Source: Acidimicrobiia bacterium (GTDB taxonomy: Bacteria > Actinomycetota > Acidimicrobiia > Spongiisociales > SHLN01). From it: 6,460 nt of DNA. The translations under genes were made by a program, and so were the position numbers. This document shows positions 1 through 5,299 of this stretch, one piece after another. How positions within the stretch are numbered: the stretch's first letter is position 1; the number at the start of each line of letters is the position of its first letter. The stretch spans positions 1-6,460 of the forward strand of contig JAUXJL010000120.1 of assembly GCA_030624805.1 (NCBI GenBank). The letters are read 5' to 3'. The notes below the pieces were generated by a model. It was not told the DNA's origin, did not search any database, and saw only the letters and a list, made by a program, of their open reading frames with translations.

Positions 1-1651
1 CAACGTGTTCTACGACGCTCTGCTTCCCCATGTTGCCAGGGAGCAAGACCGGGACCTCGTGTCCACCCGCGGCTATGCGACCGGATATCTCGGCGGTGGG
101 ATCTTGCTCGCCATCAACGCCGTCATGATCTTCGTCATCGCCCCAGAAGGCGGTGCCCGCCTTGCCTTCCTGTCGGTTGCAGTGTGGTGGGCATTGTTCT
201 CGCTCCCTATCTTCTTCATGGTGCCCGAGCCTCCCTCCGATTCCGAAGAGCCGGCTGAAGGACAGTCGATCCTCTCCCTTAGCTTCGGGAGGCTCAAGCA
301 GACCTGGGCTCGTATTCGGAGTTTCAAACACCTGTTCCGATTCCTCGTCGCCTTTCTTATTTACAACGACGGCATTGGGACCATCATCGGTGTGGCCGCT
401 ATCTACGGGGCCGAACTGGGATTCGGCGCCACCGAGTTGATTCTTGCCCTGCTGATGGTTCAGTTCGTCGGCATACCGTTCGCGCTCATCTTTGGACGCA
501 TCCCCGACCCCGCCGACGATCGGCGCAAGACCTACCTGGCGTTCATCCTCTCCAACCTCGTTTTATTGCCTCTCGTCGGCGTGTTTGGTGCCCGTGTCCT
601 CGACGCAGACACCGTCGGCCGCCCCGGCGCTGCCTTCGAGACCTCCGGCATGTTTGTCGGGGAAGGCGAATACCGCCTCGACTCCTTCGAGCTCCTCCCC
701 GACAACGCGTGGGTATTGATGCCCGAGGCCGAGCTCGGCGCCGGAGCCAGAAGTGACTACGCCTTCACCGAAGTTCTCGGGGCCGGGCTTCGTTTCATGT
801 TCACGGGTCGGGAAATCGAGGTCACCTACCGGGCGGGCCCCGACGGCGGCAGCTACACATTTCTCGTAGACGGGCTCGAACCGCCCGACATCGAGGGGTT
901 CACCATCGACGGTTTCTCTCCGAACGACACGGAGCCAACCGGAGAAGATGGACTCACCATCGACGCGTTCAACAGCAAGGAACGCTTTGGTGAGACCGCT
1001 CGCATCGACACCGGCACCCCCGGCGAGCATGAACTTGTGATCGTGAGCCTCCGGACCTTCGAAGCCAAACCCGATGGCTCGGGTCAGGGCGGCGTCGTGG
1101 CAGGAATCAGTCAGATCGAGGTGCTCGACCCGACCCGTACCTCGAGCCTGGTGAGCGTTGTCGGACTGCTTGTGATCGTTGAAGCCATCGCCCTCGGCAT
1201 TACGTTCGGCCCCGGCCAGCGCCTTGTGGAGGGATTCACCGACCGGTTCGACACCAAACACACAATTCTTCTGTCCCTGGTCGTCTACGTAGTCATCGCA
1301 GTTTGGGGATTCTTCCTCAACGCAGTGATCGAGTTCTGGTTCCTCGCATTCATGGTCGCAACGGTGCAGGGTGGCAGCCAGGCACTGAGCCGGAGCCTGT
1401 ACGCGTCGATGTCCCCGACGTCGCAAAGCGGCGAGTTCTTCGGCTTTTTCTCGATCATGTCGAAATTCTCGGCGCTGATCGGCCCGCTCATTTTCTTTGG
1501 AGCCGTCCAGGTTTTCGGCTCGAGCCGGCCCGCAGTACTGGCAGTCATCCTCTTCTTCATCGTCGGCGGACAGCTGTTGCGTCGGGTCGACGTTGACGAG
1601 GGTCGGCGAGTCGCCCGGGCGGTGGACGCCGGAACGCTCGACGACGAGTAG
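1..1651 (+). CDS. UMF1/Atg22-type MFS permease with inserted extracytoplasmic domain (5' truncated by window edge)
   Basis: This is a membrane transporter of the major facilitator superfamily, UMF1 group (COG2270/Atg22-like); the substrate is unknown. The frame is open from base 2 and begins inside the protein. By alignment with the downstream paralogue about 133 residues (TM1-4) are missing, so the GTG at 5 is an internal Val. Numbering from that codon, family signatures are VSTRGYATGYLGGG (19-32), VQGGSQALSRSLY (454-466) and SGEFFGFF (475-482). Membrane segments lie near 28-46, 52-72, 112-135, 141-163, 175-197, 381-402, 418-438, 441-459, 477-501 and 508-526. Residues 202-379 form a soluble beta-rich insert between two segments (175-197, 381-402) that ordinary UMF1 proteins lack. 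The protein ends 14 residues after the conserved RVDVDEG. It is probably co-transcribed with the paralogue 66 bases downstream. Family assignment is firm; function is open. Confidence 0.9.
   Translation, partial: NVFYDALLPHVAREQDRDLVSTRGYATGYLGGGILLAINAVMIFVIAPEGGARLAFLSVAVWWALFSLPIFFMVPEPPSDSEEPAEGQSILSLSFGRLKQTWARIRSFKHLFRFLVAFLIYNDGIGTIIGVAAIYGAELGFGATELILALLMVQFVGIPFALIFGRIPDPADDRRKTYLAFILSNLVLLPLVGVFGARVLDADTVGRPGAAFETSGMFVGEGEYRLDSFELLPDNAWVLMPEAELGAGARSDYAFTEVLGAGLRFMFTGREIEVTYRAGPDGGSYTFLVDGLEPPDIEGFTIDGFSPNDTEPTGEDGLTIDAFNSKERFGETARIDTGTPGEHELVIVSLRTFEAKPDGSGQGGVVAGISQIEVLDPTRTSSLVSVVGLLVIVEAIALGITFGPGQRLVEGFTDRFDTKHTILLSLVVYVVIAVWGFFLNAVIEFWFLAFMVATVQGGSQALSRSLYASMSPTSQSGEFFGFFSIMSKFSALIGPLIFFGAVQVFGSSRPAVLAVILFFIVGGQLLRRVDVDEGRRVARAVDAGTLDDE
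608..1141 (+). other. Inserted extracytoplasmic beta-domain of the first permease (CBM/galactose-binding-like)
   Basis: This domain (residues 202-379 counted from base 5) sits between two hydrophobic segments inside the permease and should face the outside of the membrane. It opens with VGRP and FVGEGEY, both conserved in the paralogue, and also shares AGARSDY. It then shows alternating beta-strand patterns: YTFLVDG, a GEHELVIVSL strand after a turn, and a closing GISQIEVL. The order 'strand-DG ... RF ... G-x-H-x-L-x-x-V ... I-x-V-L' resembles jelly-roll carbohydrate-binding or galactose-binding-like modules. The fold call is from pattern only, and the ligand is unknown. Confidence 0.6.
892..976 (+). 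repeat. Imperfect direct repeat inside the first permease's ectodomain, period 54 bases (18 residues)
   Basis: The segment EGFTIDGFSP (from about base 892) is echoed 54 bases later by DGLTIDAFNS. At DNA level, ttcaccatcgac at 899-910 matches ctcaccatcgac at 953-964 with one mismatch. The paralogue has only one copy at the equivalent place (IVIDGF), so this looks like a small in-frame duplication lengthening one loop or strand pair of the ectodomain. Confidence 0.6.
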
Positions 1652-1706
1652 GCCATGGGGCAGCGGACCACCCTCCGTGACGGTCTACCATGTCCGCCGG
1701 AGTATT

Positions 1707-1714
1707 GAGAGGGG
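1707..1714 (+). promoter_or_regulatory. Ribosome binding site for the second permease, supporting the GTG start at 1718
   Basis: The purine run gagagggg lies directly before gtg at 1718, with about 3-5 bases of spacing. This supports GTG as start. The resulting N-terminus is basic and is followed by YDWANSAF at the expected place for this family. No convincing promoter or terminator is seen in the 66-base gap from 1652, which favours co-transcription with the upstream gene. Confidence 0.6.
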
Positions 1715-1717
1715 CAC

Positions 1718-3832
1718 GTGGGGCGGAGAACAGCTGGGCTCAAGCGAGCCGAATATGACCGGCGCATACGCGCCTGGTCGCTGTACGACTGGGCCAACTC
1801 GGCGTTTGCCGTGGTGGTGCTGGCCGCAATACTCCCCGCCTATTTCGTGGATGTCGCCGGCACAAGCTTGGCAAGCCCTGAGACCGCGGCGGCGTATTGG
1901 GCGGTCATTATCGCCATCAGCCTGGTGCTCGTTGCCGTACTGGCCCCGATCGTCGGCACTGTCAGCGACGTCATGCGAGGCAAGAAATACCTTCTGGCCT
2001 TCTTTACCGCCGTTGGTGTCGGTGCCACGGGAAGCCTGTTCTTCGTACAGAAAGGCGATTGGCAGCTGGCCGGCGCCTTGTTCATCGTTGGGCGTGTCGG
2101 GTTCGGCCTTGCGAACGTGTTCTACGACAGCCTCCTCCCTCATACGGCCGTCGAGGAGGACCAGGACCGTGTGTCCACTCGCGGCTATGCCTACGGATAC
2201 CTCGGAGGCGGCATACTTTTGGCCATCGCCGTCGCACTTGTCCTGATTCTCCCGGATGAAAATGATCTCGGCGTGCGCGTGTCGTTCATCGCCGTCGCGG
2301 TGTGGTGGGCCTTGTTCTCGATCCCGATACTGCGGCGCCTGCCGGAGCCCCCCGCCGCCGCTGCCAAACTGGCCAGGGACTCGTCGGTCATGCGCACCAG
2401 CTTTGGTCGTCTAGGGACAACCTTTGGCAGCATCCGTACCTATCGCCAGCTCAGCAAATTCCTGTTGGCGTTCCTGCTGTACGACAACGGCATCGGGACC
2501 GTCATCGCACTCGCAGTGGTGTATGGAGCGGCGCTCGGCTTCGGTACTCTCGAGTTGGTCGGAGCACTGCTCCTGGTCCAATTCGTCGGGGTGGGGTTCA
2601 CACTCCTGTTCGGTGCTCTTACCGACAAGGAATCCCGTCAGAGGGGTCGGATCCTTACGTTCCTCATCGTGAACATGATCGCCATCCCGGCACTCGGGAT
2701 CGCCTCCGCCCACTTGCTCGATCGTGATGTGGTCGGTCGGCCCGACCCCGCGTTTGCCGACCAGGGGGCGTTCGTCGGCGAAGGCGAGTACAACGCAACC
2801 GGCGCCGCCGTGCGGATCCAAGGCGACTGGCGCGTGATTGGCAAGGATGACTTGCCGGCTGGGGCTCGATCGGATTACGTTGCCGCCAGCACCCCGGGCT
2901 CCCGGCTCGACATTCCATTCAACGGCCAGCGGATCACGATCAAGCACTCCGAGGGCGCCGACCACGGCATCTGGGATGTGCTCATGGATGGCCTTCCGCT
3001 AGTGGAAGACGGGTCACCCATCGTCATCGACGGGTTCCGTTCGACGGTGCGGTTCGAGGTTCTCGAGGAGTTCGAAGCCGACGGCGAGGGCCTCCACACC
3101 CTCACCCTGGTCAGCTCTCCGATAAACAACCCCGAAGCGATTGGTTCGGTGATCGCCGTCGGCCGAATCGAAGTACTGCCACCGGTCCGAACCTCGGATC
3201 TCGGCATCATTCTTGGACTGCTGGGAGCGGTGGTGGCTGCCGCCGTGGTGGCCATGCTGGTCTTCGGAAAACGGCTCAATTCCTTGGCCGAGCGCATCGA
3301 CACGAAGCGGGCGATCCTCCTGAGCCTGGCCGTCTACACGACGATTGTCATCTGGGGCTACTTTCTCGACACAGTGGTCGAGTTCTGGTTCTTGGCGTGG
3401 GCCGTCGCCGTTGTACAGGGCGGAAGCCAGGCCCTCAGCCGCAGCTTGTACTCGAACCTGGCCCCGGCCTCCCAGAGCGGTGAGTTTTTTGGATTTTTCA
3501 CCGCAGTCGCCCGGCTCGGTGCTGTGATTGGGCCGCTGTTGTTTGCGGGCGCGGTAGCCGTCTTCGGCAGCAGCCGCCCCGCAGTGGCAAGCCTGGCGGT
3601 GCTGTTCGTGCTCGGAGGAATCCTCCTGGCACGCGTCGACGTCGAGGAAGGGCGAAACACCGCGGCGTTCCATGACCTGACCGCGCTGAGTTATCCCCGC
3701 CACGTCGAGGGAGGGCTCGTCAATTATGGCCGACCTGAGTCACTCCCAGAAGCCGCGCAGGGCTTCCGTGAACGCATCCGGGCGCTCGATGGGACCGAGG
3801 TGACCGGCCCCCGCCAGGACCAGAAACTCTGA
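1718..3832 (+). CDS. UMF1/Atg22-type MFS permease with inserted TM-ectodomain-TM module (complete paralogue)
   Basis: This is a complete 704-residue MFS permease of the UMF1 group; members normally have about 420-480 residues and 12 membrane segments. Signatures are YDWANSAF (23-30), motif A-like GTVSDVMRGKK (80-90), VSTRGYAYGYLGGG (152-165), VQGGSQALSRSLY (566-578) and SGEFFGFF (587-594). TM1-6 lie within 25-208 and TM7-8 within 245-300. An extra segment (311-334), an ectodomain (about 337-490) and a second extra segment (493-517) follow, then the last four segments (531-640). About 14 segments are predicted, with both ends cytoplasmic. It shares roughly half its residues with the upstream copy and more in the last 120. 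After RVDVEEG (639-645) it carries a tail of about 59 residues, 45 more than the paralogue, whose last 31 codons lie antisense to the hydrolase gene. The substrate is unknown; the ectodomain hints at recognition of an external ligand. Confidence 0.92.
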   Translation: MGRRTAGLKRAEYDRRIRAWSLYDWANSAFAVVVLAAILPAYFVDVAGTSLASPETAAAYWAVIIAISLVLVAVLAPIVGTVSDVMRGKKYLLAFFTAVGVGATGSLFFVQKGDWQLAGALFIVGRVGFGLANVFYDSLLPHTAVEEDQDRVSTRGYAYGYLGGGILLAIAVALVLILPDENDLGVRVSFIAVAVWWALFSIPILRRLPEPPAAAAKLARDSSVMRTSFGRLGTTFGSIRTYRQLSKFLLAFLLYDNGIGTVIALAVVYGAALGFGTLELVGALLLVQFVGVGFTLLFGALTDKESRQRGRILTFLIVNMIAIPALGIASAHLLDRDVVGRPDPAFADQGAFVGEGEYNATGAAVRIQGDWRVIGKDDLPAGARSDYVAASTPGSRLDIPFNGQRITIKHSEGADHGIWDVLMDGLPLVEDGSPIVIDGFRSTVRFEVLEEFEADGEGLHTLTLVSSPINNPEAIGSVIAVGRIEVLPPVRTSDLGIILGLLGAVVAAAVVAMLVFGKRLNSLAERIDTKRAILLSLAVYTTIVIWGYFLDTVVEFWFLAWAVAVVQGGSQALSRSLYSNLAPASQSGEFFGFFTAVARLGAVIGPLLFAGAVAVFGSSRPAVASLAVLFVLGGILLARVDVEEGRNTAAFHDLTALSYPRHVEGGLVNYGRPESLPEAAQGFRERIRALDGTEVTGPRQDQKL
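2726..3187 (+). other. Inserted extracytoplasmic beta-domain of the second permease (CBM/galactose-binding-like)
   Basis: Residues about 337-490 form a non-membrane domain between two extra hydrophobic segments. It shares the juxtamembrane VGRP and FVGEGEY and the internal AGARSDY with the upstream paralogue. The downstream pattern is WDVLMDG (419-425), IDGF (437-440), GLHTLTLVS (458-466) and VGRIEVL (481-487), as in many jelly-roll sugar-binding modules. It is shorter than the first copy and lacks the 18-residue duplication. Similarity between the copies is patchy outside the shared motifs, so the ectodomains have diverged faster than the transport core. Confidence 0.6.
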
Positions 3833-4519
3833 GTTCGGGATGGCCGACGCCATCTCATGTGAGTCGAGCGGAGGAATGAGAGCGTCCTCTTCGCCGGAAA
3901 TCACAAGGGTCGGAACTCCGATGGAGGCGAGCATTTCCGTGCGATCAGGGCGAGCCGCCATTCCCCGAAGCGATGCCACGATTGTCTCGACCGGCGTCGA
4001 TTCCACCATGGTCCGAAGGCGAGCGGCGGCGGCGAGGTCGTGCCCGGGAGCCAGCAGAGCTTCAACGAGTTTGGTGGCCAGCGGAGCCCGGCCCTCCGAG
4101 ACCACCGATTGAGCTTGGGCCTCGCGCCCGGCCTTGCCCTCCTCGCTGTCTGGCCCAGCCTTCGTGTTGGCGAGAACCAGTGACCGGATCACAGCCGTGT
4201 GCAGCTCCCACAGAGCCAGGGTTACGTAGCCGCCCATCGACGAGCCGACCACGTCAGCCTCGGCGTATCCCAGCGTGTCGATGAACCCGGCCACTGCGCC
4301 GGCCAGCTCCTCCATGCTGAGCGGAGCGCCGGTCACCCGCTCCGAGAGCCCATAGCCGGGCAGGTCCAGCGCAACCACCTTGCGAATGTCGGAGAGATCG
4401 GTGAGCTGATCGAGCCACAACGTGTGATCGAGCGGATAACCATGCACGAGCACTGCCAGTGGACCATCGCCCTGCTCGGCGTAGTGAAGTTCCCGGCCGT
4501 TGACATCCACCGTTGGCAT
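3740..4519 (-). CDS. Alpha/beta-fold hydrolase
   Basis: This is a 259-residue cytoplasmic alpha/beta hydrolase, a normal length for the small single-domain family that includes enol-lactonases, esterases and haloperoxidase-like enzymes. The oxyanion-hole motif is HGYP (26-29). The nucleophile elbow GSSMGG (92-97) places catalytic Ser94. The acid is probably Asp212 in SGEEDALIPP, and His240 in GAGHLGPIERP completes the triad. DLPGYGLSE (52-60) is the usual strand-4 motif, and a helical cap spans roughly 118-190. No signal peptide is seen. The ATG at 4519 gives the standard N-terminus with an early beta-hairpin; no Shine-Dalgarno precedes it, but a -10-like TAACCT sits 6 bases upstream, so the mRNA may be leaderless. 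It is convergent with, and overlaps, the second permease and is divergent from the two-component operon. The exact substrate cannot be assigned. Confidence 0.9.
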   Translation of the reverse strand: MPTVDVNGRELHYAEQGDGPLAVLVHGYPLDHTLWLDQLTDLSDIRKVVALDLPGYGLSERVTGAPLSMEELAGAVAGFIDTLGYAEADVVGSSMGGYVTLALWELHTAVIRSLVLANTKAGPDSEEGKAGREAQAQSVVSEGRAPLATKLVEALLAPGHDLAAAARLRTMVESTPVETIVASLRGMAARPDRTEMLASIGVPTLVISGEEDALIPPLDSHEMASAIPNSEFLVLAGAGHLGPIERPDAFTEALRGFWE

Positions 4520-4525
4520 GCGAAG

Positions 4526-4531
4526 AGGTTA
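4526..4531 (-). promoter_or_regulatory. Candidate -10 element for the hydrolase; leaderless start possible
   Basis: On the minus strand TAACCT fits TANNNT. It ends 6 bases before the ATG at 4519, which would put transcription start on or next to the start codon. No purine-rich ribosome site lies in those 6 bases. No recognisable -35 is present, so the call is tentative. Confidence 0.35.
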
Positions 4532-4553
4532 GGGAGCTCGTTTGAGCAGACGG

Positions 4554-4574
4554 CGGCCACCCGAAGGGTGGCCG
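4554..4574. promoter_or_regulatory. Perfect inverted repeat in the divergent promoter region (candidate operator)
   Basis: Nine-base arms cggccaccc (4554-4562) and gggtggccg (4566-4574) are exact reverse complements around the spacer gaa. The element overlaps the -35 zone inferred for the response regulator (start near 4599) and the -35 to -55 zone of the hydrolase. It could therefore act as a shared operator for a dimeric regulator. It is not followed by a T-run in either direction and lies upstream of both genes, which argues against a terminator. Confidence 0.55.
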
Positions 4575-4586
4575 ATCTCATCATGC

Positions 4587-4592
4587 TCTAAT
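4587..4592 (+). promoter_or_regulatory. Candidate -10 element for the two-component operon
   Basis: TCTAAT matches the TATAAT consensus at 5 of 6 positions and lies 23 bases before the ATG at 4616. That would give a leader of about 17 bases from a start near 4599. The -35 position (near 4564-4569) has no consensus hexamer and is occupied by the inverted repeat, which fits an activator-dependent promoter. Confidence 0.4.
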
Positions 4593-4609
4593 GCCGAGGG
4601 ACGAAGCTG

Positions 4610-4627
4610 TCGATCATGTCGATTATG
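4610..4627 (+). repeat. Tandem 9-base repeat duplicating the response regulator start codon
   Basis: tcgatcatg (4610-4618) is followed at once by tcgattatg (4619-4627), with one mismatch. Each unit ends in an in-frame ATG, so translation could begin at 4616 or 4625. The products would differ by only three residues. Confidence 0.6.
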
Positions 4628-5299
4628 CCCAAGCCCCGGATCCTGGTCGTCGACGACGACACACGCATCGCCGCCTCGGTGCGCCGCTCGCTCACATACG
4701 ACGGATACGAGGTGGACGTCGTCCATGACGGATCCAGTGCCGTCGATGCGGTGCGAAGCCAGCCACCCGACGTCATCGTGCTTGACCTGATGCTGCCGGG
4801 CATCGACGGGCTCGAGGTATGCCGGCGCTTGCGAGCCGCCGGAGACCAAGTCGCAGTCCTGATGCTCACCGCACGCAGCACCGTGCCAGATCGCGTAACC
4901 GGTCTCGACGCCGGAGCCGACGACTACCTCGTCAAGCCGTTCGCCCACGAAGAGTTGCTGGCCCGGGTCCGAACCCTGTTGCGCCGAAACCAACCGACCG
5001 ATCGCCAAACAATTCGCTACTCCGACCTCGTCATGGACGTCGACGCGATGGAGGTGCGCCGGGGGGACCGTGACATTGAGTTGACCGCCCTCGAATTCGC
5101 TCTGCTCGAATACTTCGTGCGCAACTCGCGCATCGTGTTGAGTCGGACGCGGATCCGCCAGGCAGTATGGGATCTCGACGCAGACACCACCAGCAACGTC
5201 GTCGATGTGTACGTTCGTTACCTCCGACAGAAGATCGAGACCGACGATGCTCCCCCGCTACTACACACGGTGCGCGGCGTGGGCTACGTCCTGAAATAA
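4616..5299 (+). CDS. OmpR/PhoB-family response regulator (MprA-like)
   Basis: This is a cytoplasmic DNA-binding response regulator of 227 residues, the standard OmpR-family size. The receiver domain (about 7-122) has acidic residues Asp13-Asp14 in VVDDD, phosphoacceptor Asp57 in VIVLDLMLPG, switch Thr85 in MLTAR and Lys107 in VKPF. The C-terminal winged helix (about 130-227) includes LTALEFALLEYF, the recognition region around NVVDVYVRYLRQKI and the closing hairpin HTVRGVGYVLK. The overall pattern is close to mycobacterial MprA, but orthology is not proven. Start 4616 or 4625 is possible (duplicated ATG); no in-frame start lies between them and the upstream TAA at 4589. The stop overlaps the kinase ATG by one base, so translation is probably coupled. 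Targets are unknown. It may regulate its own promoter or the divergent hydrolase. Confidence 0.95.
   Translation: MSIMPKPRILVVDDDTRIAASVRRSLTYDGYEVDVVHDGSSAVDAVRSQPPDVIVLDLMLPGIDGLEVCRRLRAAGDQVAVLMLTARSTVPDRVTGLDAGADDYLVKPFAHEELLARVRTLLRRNQPTDRQTIRYSDLVMDVDAMEVRRGDRDIELTALEFALLEYFVRNSRIVLSRTRIRQAVWDLDADTTSNVVDVYVRYLRQKIETDDAPPLLHTVRGVGYVLK

Noticed and set aside
5..7. GTG as the true start of the first permease
   Set aside because: The frame is open to the left edge (AAC codon at 2-4), and the residues align with N-V-F-Y-D at 133-137 of the paralogue, in the middle of the protein.
563..1426. Long minus-strand open frame (287 codons) opposite the first permease
   Set aside because: Its translation is rich in His, Glu, Asp and Arg with no recognisable domain, typical of the antisense of a GC-rich membrane-protein gene. 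The plus strand has clear family signatures.
1663..1697. Possible terminator hairpin between the permeases (GCGGAC at 1663-1668, GTCCGC at 1692-1697)
   Set aside because: The stem is only 6 bp with a 23-base loop and no T-run follows, so it is too weak to call.
1497..2246. Plus-strand open frame spanning the junction of the two permeases in another frame
   Set aside because: It overlaps both permeases out of frame, and its Ser/Pro/Arg-rich translation is a frame-shift shadow.
3014..3703. Minus-strand open frame (229 codons) opposite the second permease, upstream of the end of the hydrolase
   Set aside because: Low-complexity polar translation with no motif, lying opposite strongly conserved permease segments.
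4333..4584. Alternative minus-strand frame covering the hydrolase start and the intergenic region
   Set aside because: It is out of frame with the hydrolase and carries none of its catalytic motifs past the start region.
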